Of a stretch of DNA of 64,000 nucleotides, positions 42,396 to 52,085 are shown in pieces. The translations under genes and the position numbers were made by a program. Numbering within the stretch: position 1 is the first letter of the stretch; each line of letters opens with the position of its first letter. The stretch lies in the NCBI GenBank assembly GCA_900539855.1, contig UQDO01000005.1, forward strand, positions 1-64,000, in the 5' to 3' direction. Under the pieces are notes generated by a model, which had not been told where the DNA came from, ran no database searches, and was given only the letters and a program-made list of their open reading frames with translations. The DNA is from an uncultured Oscillospiraceae bacterium. GTDB lineage: Bacteria; Bacillota; Clostridia; Oscillospirales; Acutalibacteraceae.

Positions 42396-43442
42396 ATGCA
42401 GGACAAGGCGCTGAATTCAATCACATCAAAAATACGCGCAAAATACGGAAAAATGCTGACGTTTTCCGACTACAAACAGCTGTCAGGTCTCTCGTCAGTG
42501 TCTGAGATAGCATCGTATCTCAGAACGCGCACAAAATATTCCGAAGCGCTCTCCGGCGCGAACGACTCTGCCATTCACAGGGATCACCTTGAGGACATGC
42601 TGAAAAAGTACCGGATATCGGAGACAGCTTCGATCTGCCGGTTTGAGAGGTCGGTCGGCGATGAATTGTTCCGGTTCACGGTCCGGCGCGAGGAAGCCGA
42701 CGCACTGCTGCAATTTATAAGGCTGCTGTACGCAAACAATACCGAAAGCTACATTCCGAAATTATCATATACACTTGACAAGTATTCGAATATAGATTTT
42801 GTAGGACTTTGCAATGTCAAGGATGTAAGCGGCATGAGGAACTTTTTATCGGCGACGGATTTCCGCACTGCCGCACTGCTTATGAGCGATGACTCCCCTG
42901 CCGATTTTGATATTATTGAAACGGCGTTTGAGCGCGTGGTTTACGAAACGGCGTTTAAAAGCATCGCCACTTATTCCGATGAGTCGGCAAGACAGTCACT
43001 CAAAAATATGCTGATCCTTACGGCAGAGCTTTCCGATTGCTCTGTAATAATAAGGGGCAAGCGGTATTACGGGGCTGCTCCCGATGATATAGGTCCCGAC
43101 CTTTTAGGATACACATATCTGATTCCGCAAAAAACATTCAAAAAAATGCTTATAGCGGAAAATGCCGACGCAGCTGAGGATATTTTTAAGAACACAGGCT
43201 ACTCCCGTTATATAGAACGTTTCGGCACTGCCGATCCGGATGAGCTGAGGCTGATGATACTTCACAGCCTCGCCTCCCACAACATCCACTTCTCATCGTC
43301 GCCGCCTGTCGTTATGATGAGCTATTTTGCAGAGCTTGACATTGAAACTGCAAATCTCATACGAATAATAGAAGGGGTCAGATACAAAGTCAGCCCCGAA
43401 CAGATATTGGGCAATATTATTGCAAGAACGGAGGGAAATTAA
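42396..43442 (+). CDS. ntpC: V-type ATPase subunit C (central-stalk/d-type)
   Basis: The 348-aa start at 42396 (MQDKALNSITSKIRAKYGK) follows GGAGGTGG. It shows the helical, repetitive vATP-synt_AC39 character: SDYKQLSGLSSVSEIASYL at the N terminus and repeated YSRYIERF-like helices. This subunit connects the rotor ring to the central stalk (D/F). In most bacterial operons C lies after K and E; here it precedes I, an order worth noting. It is one base upstream of the subunit I start. Confidence 0.9.
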   Translation: MQDKALNSITSKIRAKYGKMLTFSDYKQLSGLSSVSEIASYLRTRTKYSEALSGANDSAIHRDHLEDMLKKYRISETASICRFERSVGDELFRFTVRREEADALLQFIRLLYANNTESYIPKLSYTLDKYSNIDFVGLCNVKDVSGMRNFLSATDFRTAALLMSDDSPADFDIIETAFERVVYETAFKSIATYSDESARQSLKNMLILTAELSDCSVIIRGKRYYGAAPDDIGPDLLGYTYLIPQKTFKKMLIAENADAAEDIFKNTGYSRYIERFGTADPDELRLMILHSLASHNIHFSSSPPVVMMSYFAELDIETANLIRIIEGVRYKVSPEQILGNIIARTEGN

Positions 43443-43443
43443 A

Positions 43444-45441
43444 ATGCCGGTCGAAAAAATGGTTATGGCGAATATTGTCGGCCCTTTTGATATGCTGACA
43501 AAGGCCGTTGAAAAGGTTATTGATGCCGGCTGCTTCCATCCGGAATCCGCGACCGAGCTTATGAATACAAAGGATTTTAAAAGTATCAACGAAGAAAATC
43601 CGTATTCCGCAAAGCTGCAGCGAATGAAGGATCTGTACACGCTTTTCGGTGCCAAGCCGGGAGCTGCATCGGCAAAAGGAACAAACAGCGATCATATACC
43701 GGGTGAAAAGCTCGAACGCCTGAACGCTTCACTGGCTGATCTCGGTATATCGCTTGACTGTGACTGCGGCGGTGATATTACACCGGATGATTACCTTACG
43801 ATACTTGAAAACGCGGTTCACAGCATTCAGGACAAACGCAAAAATTCGGAAGACAGACTGTCCGAGCTTCAGAAGTCGGCTGAACAGCTCGCTCATTTTA
43901 CAGGGTTTGACTTTGATGTCGAGCGCGCGCACAAAACCGCCTACATTCATTTCCGCTTTGGCAGGATGCCGGTTGAAAGCGTGGAAAAACTGAAGCACTA
44001 CGGCGATGAGATAAGTTCGCTCTTTGTCCCCTGTTCCGAGGACGGCGAATACTGCTGGGGACTATACCTTACACCGGTCTCGAAAATAGAAAAGGCTGAC
44101 CGTATATTTGCGTCGCTCTTCTTTGAAAGACTTCATCTGCCGCGTGAAAAAGGCACCCCGGCTGAGATATACGACGATACATTGCATGATATAGAACAGC
44201 TGAACTGCGAGCTTGCCTCCGAAAGCGAAACCATAAACGGCATTTTTGCCGACAACCGCGACGAATTTGACGCAATATATGCCGAGACCGAAAGACTTTA
44301 CGAGATAAGCGAAGCCAAAAGGTACGCTACAAAATTCAAAAACACATTCATGCTGGTGGGTTGGATACCGAAAAGTGCCGAAAAAAGCTTTTCCGATACC
44401 TTAACAGCGATTGACGGCGTAAGCGTTGACTTTGACGAAAGCGGTAACACAAGGGTACAGCCGCCTACAAAGCTGAAAAATTGCAAGGTATTCAGACCAT
44501 TCCAGTTTTTTGTTGAAATATTCGGTGTCCCGTCGTACGGAGAGCTTGACCCGACCGCATTTTTAGGTCTGACCTATACACTGCTCTACGGCATAATGTT
44601 TGCAGATTTGGGTCAGGGACTGATACTTGCGCTGATAGGCTTTTTCATGTACCAGTTCATGCACATGGCACTCGGTAAAATACTGATACCTTGCGGTATA
44701 TCAGGTGCCATATTCGGCACAGTATTCGGCAGTGTATTCGGATATGAGCACTGGCTCGATCCGCTTTATCACTCGCTTGGATTTGAAGAAAAGCCGTTTG
44801 AGGTCATGAACAGCGCGACATATCTGCTTGCCGCATCGATAGGAATAGGCGTTGTACTGGTTATAATCGCAATGTGTCTCAATATTGCTTCAAGCATTAA
44901 ACGGCGCGATATCGGGGGTGCTCTCTTCGGCGCCAACGGCGTTGTAGGAATAGTGATGTATTCCTCGATAATTCTGCTTATAGCCCAGATGTTTATAAGC
45001 TACAGCATCAACAACACGCTGCTTGCGGTTCTCGGCATCGCCCTGCCGGCACTGCTGATCTTCTTAAAGGAACCGCTGTCAGATCTCATATCGGGCAAAA
45101 AATTCAAGCCCGACAGCATCGGCGACTTTATACTGGTCAATTTCTTCGAGCTGTTTGAGGTCGTACTGAGCTATATGACAAACACTCTGAGCTTTTTGCG
45201 TGTCGGCGCGTTCGTCCTTATACATTCAGGCATGATGACGGCATTTATGGCAATAGCCGATCTGTTCGGCGGCGGAGTACCGACAGCCATAATGATGGTC
45301 ATAGGAAATGTATTCGTAATAGCACTTGAAGGACTGCTTGTGGGAATACAGGTCTTAAGGCTTGAATTCTACGAAATGTTCAGCCGCTACTATGACGGCT
45401 CGGGCAAAAACTTTTCACCTCTTATATTCAGGGCAATTTAA
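43444..45441 (+). CDS. ntpI: V-type ATPase subunit I (a subunit, stator and ion half-channels)
   Basis: The 665-aa start at 43444 (MPVEKMVMANIVGPFDM) follows GGAGGG. The N-terminal ~360 residues are cytoplasmic with coiled coils. The C-terminal part has seven to eight membrane segments with FRPFQFFVEIFGVPSYGELD, continuing PTAFLGLTY, GFFMYQF and the conserved SYMTNTLSFLRVGAFVLIH carrying the essential Arg of the half-channel. It works with the K ring in ion translocation. It is translationally close to subunit C upstream and K downstream. Confidence 0.95.
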   Translation: MPVEKMVMANIVGPFDMLTKAVEKVIDAGCFHPESATELMNTKDFKSINEENPYSAKLQRMKDLYTLFGAKPGAASAKGTNSDHIPGEKLERLNASLADLGISLDCDCGGDITPDDYLTILENAVHSIQDKRKNSEDRLSELQKSAEQLAHFTGFDFDVERAHKTAYIHFRFGRMPVESVEKLKHYGDEISSLFVPCSEDGEYCWGLYLTPVSKIEKADRIFASLFFERLHLPREKGTPAEIYDDTLHDIEQLNCELASESETINGIFADNRDEFDAIYAETERLYEISEAKRYATKFKNTFMLVGWIPKSAEKSFSDTLTAIDGVSVDFDESGNTRVQPPTKLKNCKVFRPFQFFVEIFGVPSYGELDPTAFLGLTYTLLYGIMFADLGQGLILALIGFFMYQFMHMALGKILIPCGISGAIFGTVFGSVFGYEHWLDPLYHSLGFEEKPFEVMNSATYLLAASIGIGVVLVIIAMCLNIASSIKRRDIGGALFGANGVVGIVMYSSIILLIAQMFISYSINNTLLAVLGIALPALLIFLKEPLSDLISGKKFKPDSIGDFILVNFFELFEVVLSYMTNTLSFLRVGAFVLIHSGMMTAFMAIADLFGGGVPTAIMMVIGNVFVIALEGLLVGIQVLRLEFYEMFSRYYDGSGKNFSPLIFRAI

Positions 45442-45472
45442 TTGAAATAAAGTATAAAAAGGAGTAATCAAT

Positions 45473-45988
45473 ATGTCATTTGTTTCTGTCATGGCTGTAG
45501 CCCTTCCGGTCGCAGCACTTATTATCGCAGTAGTCGCCGGAGTTATCTGCATGAAAAAGACCGGTAACGGTAAAAAGGCATTTGTAAGACATTTTATAGT
45601 TCTCGGCGCGGCACTTGCCGTTTGCCTCATTTTCACCGGAGCCGTTTATGCAGCTGAGAGCACCGGAAATGACACGACAGCAACAGCAGCCGCAGTTTCA
45701 GAAGTCGCTGCAGATAGCGAAACTGCCGCTGCATCTGCCAATTCCGGAGCAGGAATTGCAACGGGTCTCGGCTTTATAGGTGCTGCGATAGCCATAGGAC
45801 TTGCCGCCGTAGGTGCCGGTATTGCCCTTGCTGCCGGTGCTCCTGCCGCTATCGGAGCAGTAGCAGAGGATCCTAAATCATTCGGTAAATCAATGATATT
45901 CGTTGCACTCGGCGAAGCTGTCGCCATATACGGATTTATCATTGCATTCCTTATGATACTCAAGATACCCGATCTGCCCACACTTTGA
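45473..45988 (+). CDS. ntpK: V-type ATPase subunit K (c-ring proteolipid) with N-terminal extension
   Basis: The 171-aa protein has two N-terminal hydrophobic helices (residues about 5-26 and 40-60), an Ala/Ser/Thr/Glu-rich linker of about 35 residues and the C-terminal ATP-synt_C hairpin: GLGFIGAAIAIGLAAVGAG, the loop EDPKSFGK and ALGEAVAIYGFIIAFL with the ion-carrying Glu. The first hairpin lacks a membrane carboxylate, so one ion per four-helix unit is expected. The Gln typical of Na+-binding c subunits is not seen in helix 1 of the hairpin, which favours proton coupling. This is inference. Confidence 0.93.
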   Translation: MSFVSVMAVALPVAALIIAVVAGVICMKKTGNGKKAFVRHFIVLGAALAVCLIFTGAVYAAESTGNDTTATAAAVSEVAADSETAAASANSGAGIATGLGFIGAAIAIGLAAVGAGIALAAGAPAAIGAVAEDPKSFGKSMIFVALGEAVAIYGFIIAFLMILKIPDLPTL

Positions 45989-46007
45989 TTTTAAAGAGGT
46001 CAGACTT

Positions 46008-46316
46008 ATGCATTTCATGCTGATAAGCGACAACCATGACACGTTGGTCGGTATGCGGCTGGCAGGCATCGAGGGCTGCATTGCCTCGACGCCGGATGAA
46101 GTTAGAAAAGCGCTGAATGAGTATTCAGCCGACCCTTCAACCGGTATAATTCTCATCACCGAGGCGCTCAGTAAAATGTGCGAATCGGAAATCGATCATT
46201 TCAAGCTGCATACGGCAAAGCCTCTTATCGTTGTTATTCCCGACCGGCACTCTGACGGGCGTGACAGCGATTCGGTCATGCGCTATGTACGCGAGGCAAT
46301 AGGCATAAAAATATAA
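46008..46316 (+). CDS. ntpG: V-type ATPase subunit F (central stalk)
   Basis: The 102-aa protein has MHFMLISDNHDTLVGMRLAG, the AhaF/NtpG-type CheY-like alpha/beta fold, and GIILITEALSKMCESEID with PLIVVIPDRH. It binds subunit D in the rotor shaft. SD AAAGAGG lies before ATG 46008. It sits between K and E, whereas Thermus and Enterococcus operons place F after C. Confidence 0.92.
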   Translation: MHFMLISDNHDTLVGMRLAGIEGCIASTPDEVRKALNEYSADPSTGIILITEALSKMCESEIDHFKLHTAKPLIVVIPDRHSDGRDSDSVMRYVREAIGIKI

Positions 46317-46336
46317 GCAGAGGATTGGAGACCGTC

Positions 46337-46933
46337 ATGCCTAACGAAAAAAGCATCAACAGCCTTCTTGGGGCAATTGCGTCAGAGGCTGAGGCTGAGA
46401 AAGAAAAAATCAAACATGAGACCGGCAAATTCGTCGAAAAGCAGATAAATGACGCCGAAAAGGATGCGCTTGCCGAAAGCTATGACCTTATAAGATCCGA
46501 AACCCTTAAGGTCAGAAGTGATTATGGAAAGGCTGTCACGGCAAAGCGCATCGAGCTTGGCAACAGAATGCTGCTTGACCGCAACAACATAAAAGACGCT
46601 GTTTTTTCAAACGTTAAGGAGCGCATTTTAAAATTCAAGGCGTCCGATGACTATAAAAAATTTCTGCTCAAAAGCTTTGAGCAGTGTACCGCGGCTTTAG
46701 GCGGTGATAGCTTCACGGTTTCATTTTCAAAGGATGATCTGCCTCTCGCAGAAACTTTAAAAGCATCCGGCATTGATTTTGATGCGGTATGTGACGACTC
46801 GATAAAGCTCGGCGGCATCAAGGTTATGTCGCGTGACGGCAAGCTGACCGCTGACGACACGCTTGATACACGACTTGCCTCGGAAGCCGAATGGTTCGAA
46901 AAAAATTCCGGACTCGTTATCCGCAAAGCTTAA
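46337..46933 (+). CDS. ntpE: V-type ATPase subunit E (peripheral stalk)
   Basis: The 198-aa start at 46337 (MPNEKSINSLLG) follows GGAG; an upstream in-frame TTG at 46325 overlaps the SD. An N-terminal coiled coil (EAEAEKEKIKHETGKFVEK) leads into an alpha/beta head (SFTVSFSKDDLPLAE, KLGGIKVMSRDGKLTADDTL) with the vATP-synt_E glycine pattern. It pairs with the first gene's product to hold the A3B3 head. Confidence 0.93.
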   Translation: MPNEKSINSLLGAIASEAEAEKEKIKHETGKFVEKQINDAEKDALAESYDLIRSETLKVRSDYGKAVTAKRIELGNRMLLDRNNIKDAVFSNVKERILKFKASDDYKKFLLKSFEQCTAALGGDSFTVSFSKDDLPLAETLKASGIDFDAVCDDSIKLGGIKVMSRDGKLTADDTLDTRLASEAEWFEKNSGLVIRKA

Positions 46934-46943
46934 GGTGAACAGT

Positions 46944-48698
46944 ATGGAAAATCTGATACACAGCATTAACGGTCCTGTTGTGACTGTAGCCGACTCCAAA
47001 GACTTTTTCATGCAGGAAATGGTCTATGTAGGAGATAAAAGACTCGTAGGCGAGGTCATAGGAATAGAAAACGGCAGGACTGTGATACAGGTATATGAAG
47101 AAACGACCGGACTTAAAGTCGGCGAAGCCGTTATCCCTACGGGAAGTCCCATGTCGGTCACTTTAGGACCAGGTATTATCGGCAATATTTTTGACGGCAT
47201 TGAACGTCCGCTTCGTGAGATAGAAAGCAAAACCGGTCCGTTTATAGGACGCGGATGCTTTGCCGATCCTTTGGGAGCCGACAGACTGTGGGACGTCACA
47301 GTCACGGTTAAAGTAGGTGACGAAATAAAGGGCGGCAGCGTATACGCCACCTGCCCAGAGACCGACAGTGTCCTGCATAAATGCCTTGTACCGCCCTATA
47401 TTTCAGGAAAGGTAGTATTTACCGCCCAAAACGGCAAATACAAGGTACATGATACCGTTGTAAAATTAGAGGACGAAAACGGTCACATCAAGGATCTGAC
47501 GCTTTGCCAGACGTGGCCCATAAGAACCGCTCGCCCCATTGAAAAACGTCTTGAGTGTAATGTTCCGCTTATAACCGGTCAGCGCGTTATTGATACGATA
47601 GCTCCGCTTGCAAAAGGCGGCACTGCTGCCATACCGGGCGGATTCGGAACGGGAAAGACCATGACCCAGCATCAGCTTGCCAAGTGGTGCGACGCTGATA
47701 TAATCATATACGTCGGCTGCGGCGAACGCGGAAACGAAATGACACAGGTGCTTGACGAGTTCGGCGACCTTCTTGATCCGAGGACCGGTCGTAAGCTTAC
47801 CGACCGTACGGTGCTTATAGCCAACACCTCGAACATGCCGGTCGCCGCGCGCGAAGCGTCGATATATACCGGCATAACGCTTGCCGAGTACTACCGTGAC
47901 ATGGGATATGCAGTCGCAATGATGGCTGACTCAACATCGCGTTGGGCAGAGGCTCTCCGTGAAATTTCAGGCAGACTGGAAGAAATGCCTGCCGAGGAAG
48001 GCTTTCCGGCATATCTTCCCTCCCGTCTTGCCGCATTCTATGAACGCGCAGGCAGAGTAACGCCGCTTGCAGGCGGTGAAGGCTCGGTAACGGTAATAGG
48101 CGCCGTCTCACCTCAAGGGTCTGATTTTTCGGAGCCTGTGACCCAGAACACCAAGCGATTTACACGCGTTTTCTGGGCTCTGGATAAGCAGCTCGCATAC
48201 GCAAGGCATTATCCGGCTATAAACTGGACCGACAGCTACAGTGAGTATGAAAGCGATCTTTCGGATTACTACAACGAAAATGTTGATCCTGCATTCATGA
48301 AATACCGCCGAACATTTATAAACATTCTGCGCGAAGAAAGCCAGCTGATGGAGATAGTAAAGCTTATCGGTGCAGACGTCTTACCCGATGATCAGCGACT
48401 TACCATTGAAATAGCGCGCGTCATAAGAGTCGGTTTTCTGCAGCAGAATGCATATCATGCCGACGACACCTATGTACCGCTTAAAAAGCAGTTTCTGATG
48501 ATGAAGACCATACTTCATCTTTATGACTCGGCAAAAAGCGTAATAGCTGCCGGAAAGCCGATAAGAGCCATAGGCGACACCGGTATCTATGATAAAATAA
48601 TCAAAATGAAGTATGATATCCCGAACGATCATCCTGAAATGTTTGACGGTTATATGTCGGATATCGACAGCATTATTAAAGATATATTGTCAAAATAG
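46944..48698 (+). CDS. ntpA: V-type ATPase catalytic subunit A
   Basis: The 584-aa start at 46944 (MENLIHSINGPVVTVADS) follows AAGGTG; a longer frame overlaps subunit E. It has Walker A GGFGTGKTMTQHQLAKW, the catalytic-Glu segment CGERGNEMTQVL, Walker B MMADSTSRWAEALREISGRL and the A-specific non-homologous insert (about residues 110-190). It hydrolyses or makes ATP at the A/B interfaces. The sequence looks fully active and of normal length. Confidence 0.97.
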   Translation: MENLIHSINGPVVTVADSKDFFMQEMVYVGDKRLVGEVIGIENGRTVIQVYEETTGLKVGEAVIPTGSPMSVTLGPGIIGNIFDGIERPLREIESKTGPFIGRGCFADPLGADRLWDVTVTVKVGDEIKGGSVYATCPETDSVLHKCLVPPYISGKVVFTAQNGKYKVHDTVVKLEDENGHIKDLTLCQTWPIRTARPIEKRLECNVPLITGQRVIDTIAPLAKGGTAAIPGGFGTGKTMTQHQLAKWCDADIIIYVGCGERGNEMTQVLDEFGDLLDPRTGRKLTDRTVLIANTSNMPVAAREASIYTGITLAEYYRDMGYAVAMMADSTSRWAEALREISGRLEEMPAEEGFPAYLPSRLAAFYERAGRVTPLAGGEGSVTVIGAVSPQGSDFSEPVTQNTKRFTRVFWALDKQLAYARHYPAINWTDSYSEYESDLSDYYNENVDPAFMKYRRTFINILREESQLMEIVKLIGADVLPDDQRLTIEIARVIRVGFLQQNAYHADDTYVPLKKQFLMMKTILHLYDSAKSVIAAGKPIRAIGDTGIYDKIIKMKYDIPNDHPEMFDGYMSDIDSIIKDILSK

Positions 48699-48728
48699 AA
48701 GCTTATATCTTGGAAACGGAGACAAGCA

Positions 48729-50117
48729 ATGATCATTGAACACAACGGGCTTTGCGACGTATCCGGATCGCTGATCATCCTTGACGGAGTGAAAAACGCC
48801 GGCAACGAGGAAATGGTCAGGATACGGCTGAATAATAATGAAGAACGCATGGGACGTGTCGTCGAGCTTGACGGAGACAGGGCTGTCGTGCAGGTATTCG
48901 AGGGTACAAAGGGTATATCTCTTAAAAATACAAGCACCGTCTTTCTGGGTCATCCTATGGAGCTTATGCTGTCTGATGAAATGCTCGGACGCATTTTCAG
49001 CGGTGCCGGCAAGCCTATAGACGGCTTGGGACCGATATATTCCGAATGTTCGCGTGATATAAACGGTTCTTCTATAAATCCGGTCTCGCGCGTTTATCCG
49101 AGAAACTATATTTCAACCGGAATTTCATCTATAGACGCACTTTCGACCCTAATACGCGGTCAGAAGCTGCCTATATTCTCCGGATACGGCATGAAGCACA
49201 ACGAGCTTGCGGCGCAGATAGTAAGGCAGGCAAAGATTGCCGGTGACGAAAACGCTGAATTTGCCGTGGTTTTTGCCGCAATGGGCGTTAAGAACGATGT
49301 TGCTGATTACTTTAAACACAGCTTTGAGGCATCCAGTGTACTTGAAAGGGTCGTAATGTTCTTAAACCTTTCGAACGACCCTATAATTGAAAGAACGATA
49401 ACGCCGCGCTGTGCGCTGACTGCAGCCGAATATCTCGCATTTGAAAAGGGCATGCACATTCTGGTCGTCATGACCGACATGTCGTCATACTGTGAGGCGC
49501 TGCGTGAGTTCAGCTCATCAAAGGGCGAAATACCGGGCAGAAAGGGCTATCCGGGGTATCTATATTCCGACCTTGCTTCGCTCTACGAACGCGCCGGTAT
49601 GATAAAGGGAAGAAAAGGTTCGGTAACACAGATTCCGATACTTACAATGCCAAACGACGATATCACCCACCCTGTTCCGGACCTTACCGGATATATAACC
49701 GAGGGTCAGATAGTTCTCGACCGCACGCTCGACAATGCCGGTGTCTATCCGCCGGTAAGCATATTGCCCAGCCTGTCGCGTCTTATGAAGGACGGTATCG
49801 GCGAGGGATTTACCCGTAAAGATCATTCGTCCCTTGCGAACCAGCTTTTCGCCGCCTACGCAAAGGTGCAGGACGCAAAGGCGCTGGCGTCGGTCATAGG
49901 CGAGGATGAATTATCCGAGACTGACAAAAAGTATATTGCCTTCGGCAATGAATTCGAGAAGCACCTTTTAACGCAGCGTTTTACGGAAAACCGTTCCATT
50001 GAGGAAACGCTCGACCTCGGCTGGAAAATGCTGACGCTGCTCCCCCGTTCCGAACTTGACAGGGTCAGCGACGAACTGCTCAAGGAGTATTATGACCCGA
50101 TAGCGGAGCAAAAATAA
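48729..50117 (+). CDS. ntpB: V-type ATPase subunit B (regulatory)
   Basis: The 462-aa protein has the subunit B framework: [20 protein letters not shown] in place of a Walker A (no GKT, as expected), [35 protein letters not shown] and [18 protein letters not shown]. It forms the non-catalytic half of the head. It lies 30 nt after subunit A, with CGGAGAC as a weak SD before ATG 48729. Confidence 0.97.
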   Translation: MIIEHNGLCDVSGSLIILDGVKNAGNEEMVRIRLNNNEERMGRVVELDGDRAVVQVFEGTKGISLKNTSTVFLGHPMELMLSDEMLGRIFSGAGKPIDGLGPIYSECSRDINGSSINPVSRVYPRNYISTGISSIDALSTLIRGQKLPIFSGYGMKHNELAAQIVRQAKIAGDENAEFAVVFAAMGVKNDVADYFKHSFEASSVLERVVMFLNLSNDPIIERTITPRCALTAAEYLAFEKGMHILVVMTDMSSYCEALREFSSSKGEIPGRKGYPGYLYSDLASLYERAGMIKGRKGSVTQIPILTMPNDDITHPVPDLTGYITEGQIVLDRTLDNAGVYPPVSILPSLSRLMKDGIGEGFTRKDHSSLANQLFAAYAKVQDAKALASVIGEDELSETDKKYIAFGNEFEKHLLTQRFTENRSIEETLDLGWKMLTLLPRSELDRVSDELLKEYYDPIAEQK

Positions 50118-50145
50118 ACGAATTGAAAGTGAGGTGCGCTTTACA

Positions 50146-50754
50146 ATGTCACAGCAGGTCTTTCCAACAAAAGGAAACCTAATGAAGCTGAACAAATCGC
50201 TTGCGCTTGCAAGGGTCGGATACGATCTGCTTGACCGTAAGCGCAACATACTTATAAGGGAAACCATGTCGCTTATAGACCGCGCAGGCTCTATCCAGAC
50301 TGAAATAAATGAAAGCTATATAAACGCTTATAAAGCATTGCAGACAGCCAATATTGACCTCGGCATCGTTGAAGAATACGCAAGATCGGTACCTGTCGAA
50401 AACGGGCTTGGCGTGTCCTCACGCAGTGTTATGGGTGTTGAGATACCGACCGTAACGCTGAATAGCAGCGGTGTAAAGAATTATTTCGGCTACCGCAAAA
50501 CATCATTCCAATTGGACAAAGCGTATATTGAGTTTGACAATGTAAAGCGCAGGACTGCAGAGCTTGCAGAGATCGAAAACAGCGTTTACAGGCTGGCTGA
50601 GGGTATCAGAAAGACGCAGAAAAGAGCAAACGCCCTCAAAAATATTGTCATTCCGCGGTTTGAAACGCAGATAAAAGCGATCACAGCGGCTTTGGACGAA
50701 AAAGAGCGCGAGGAGTTTTCAAGGCTAAAGGTCATCAAGAAAATAGTCAAATAA
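50146..50754 (+). CDS. ntpD: V-type ATPase subunit D (central rotor shaft)
   Basis: The 202-aa start at 50146 (MSQQVFPTKGNLMKLNKSLA) follows GAGGTG. Long helices at both ends and the conserved TKGNLMKLNKSLALARVGYD, then LLDRKRNIL, with RRTAELAEIENSVYRLAEGI near the C terminus, make the rotor coiled coil. It ends the operon; a GC-rich terminator follows at 50843. Confidence 0.96.
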   Translation: MSQQVFPTKGNLMKLNKSLALARVGYDLLDRKRNILIRETMSLIDRAGSIQTEINESYINAYKALQTANIDLGIVEEYARSVPVENGLGVSSRSVMGVEIPTVTLNSSGVKNYFGYRKTSFQLDKAYIEFDNVKRRTAELAEIENSVYRLAEGIRKTQKRANALKNIVIPRFETQIKAITAALDEKEREEFSRLKVIKKIVK

Positions 50755-50842
50755 TATAGGATTTTATTTAATTGCCAAATGTGAAGAACGAGCTCCAGCC
50801 TCGTTTTGAGGCATATCTAATAACTAAATTGATACATCGTAT

Positions 50843-50874
50843 GGCGGGAGCAGAGCTCCCGCCGCTTTTATTTA
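50843..50874 (+). terminator. terminator of the V-ATPase operon
   Basis: GGCGGGAGC (50843-50851) pairs with GCTCCCGCC (50855-50863) around AGA, then GCTTTTATTT. Confidence 0.85.
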
Positions 50875-50898
50875 CTTATTTATAATTCCGAATACAAA

Positions 50899-50931
50899 AC
50901 GAAAACCGGCATAAGCACAAGGCTTATGCCG
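50899..50931 (-). terminator. terminator of the tsaE-tsaB-rpiB-upp operon
   Basis: CGGCATAAGC (50907-50916) pairs with GCTTATGCCG (50922-50931); on the minus strand it is followed by GTTTTCGTTTT. It lies just beyond the upp stop. Confidence 0.8.
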
Positions 50932-50957
50932 ATTTGAATTTACGGTATTTATGTGTT

Positions 50958-51590
50958 TTATTTTGTACCGAATATACGGTCGCCTGCATCACCGAGACCG
51001 GGAACTATATAGCAATGGTCGTCAAGCTTCTCATCAAGTCCGGCACAGTAGACCTGAACGTCAGGATGAACCTTTGTAAAAGCCTCTATGCCTTCGGGAG
51101 CTGCAAGGATGCACATGAACTTAATGCTCTTGGGATTGAACTTCTTGATCTTATTGACCGCATCAATCGCCGAACCGCCGGTAGCAAGCATCGGATCAAG
51201 AACGATAACATCGCGTTCCGGTATGTCGGAAGGCAGCTTGCAGTAATAATCGACCGGTTCCTTGGTCTCAGGGTCACGGTACATGCCGATATGTCCCACC
51301 TTAGCGCCGGGAACAAGCTGCAAAACGCCGTCCACCATGCCAAGTCCTGCACGAAGGATCGGCACAAAGGCAAGTGTTCTGCCGGCTATCATCTTAGCGT
51401 CGGCAACGGCTATCGGGGTCTGCACCTTAACATCCATAAGCGGAAGATCGCGCGTGGCTTCAAAGCACATAAGAGTCGCGATCTCACTGATGATCTCACG
51501 GAATTCCTTCGTTCCGGTATCCTTGTTGCGGATAATTGCCAGCTTGTGCTGGATCAGCGGATGGTCGAAAATACAAACATTACGGTTCAT
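50958..51590 (-). CDS. upp: uracil phosphoribosyltransferase
   Basis: The 210-aa protein has [20 protein letters not shown] at the N terminus, [14 protein letters not shown], the PRPP loop [18 protein letters not shown] and the uracil-specific C terminus [17 protein letters not shown]. It salvages uracil to UMP in the cytoplasm. It is the last gene of a four-gene minus-strand operon (tsaE, tsaB, rpiB, upp), 22 nt after rpiB with an SD GGAGG in the gap. Confidence 0.97.
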   Translation of the reverse strand: MNRNVCIFDHPLIQHKLAIIRNKDTGTKEFREIISEIATLMCFEATRDLPLMDVKVQTPIAVADAKMIAGRTLAFVPILRAGLGMVDGVLQLVPGAKVGHIGMYRDPETKEPVDYYCKLPSDIPERDVIVLDPMLATGGSAIDAVNKIKKFNPKSIKFMCILAAPEGIEAFTKVHPDVQVYCAGLDEKLDDHCYIVPGLGDAGDRIFGTK

Positions 51591-51612
51591 TTATACATCC
51601 TCCATTAAAATA

Positions 51613-52068
51613 TTATCTTTTTTCGATAGCCATGACAGCGGCAACCCTGCGGTCGTGTCTTCCACCCTCATAAGGCGTATCGATAAACAGATCAACCATT
51701 TCGCACGCAACGCCCGGTCCCACTACCCTGCCGCCAAGGCAAAGTATGTTGGCGTCGTTGTGCATTCTTGTATATTTTGCGGAAAAGGTCTCAGAGCATG
51801 CGGCAGCTCTTATTCCCTTGACCTTATTGGCAGCCATAGACATTCCGATGCCGGTACCGCAGACAAGAATTCCGAGCTTGTGCTCGCCGCTTACTACTTT
51901 GTCAGCCACCTTAACGGCGATATCGGGATAATCGACAGACGACTCATCATATGTACCGAAATCCTTATATCTGATGTTTCTTTCCTCAAGATGCGCTATG
52001 ATCTGATTCTTAAGTGCGAAGCCGCCGTGATCACAGCCTATTGCCAAAACGTCATCCTTTTCAAACAT
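51613..52068 (-). CDS. rpiB: ribose-5-phosphate isomerase B
   Basis: The 151-aa protein has IGCDHGGFALKNQIIAHL, YPDIAVKVADKV, the catalytic Cys loop ILVCGTGIGMSMAANKVKGI and HNDANILCLGGRVVG, all canonical RpiB/LacAB features. It interconverts ribose and ribulose 5-phosphate. It lies 17 nt downstream of tsaB and 22 nt upstream of upp; linking PRPP-precursor supply with uracil salvage is sensible. The length is standard. Confidence 0.97.
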   Translation of the reverse strand: MFEKDDVLAIGCDHGGFALKNQIIAHLEERNIRYKDFGTYDESSVDYPDIAVKVADKVVSGEHKLGILVCGTGIGMSMAANKVKGIRAAACSETFSAKYTRMHNDANILCLGGRVVGPGVACEMVDLFIDTPYEGGRHDRRVAAVMAIEKR

Positions 52069-52085
52069 TTATACGCCCAATCCTT

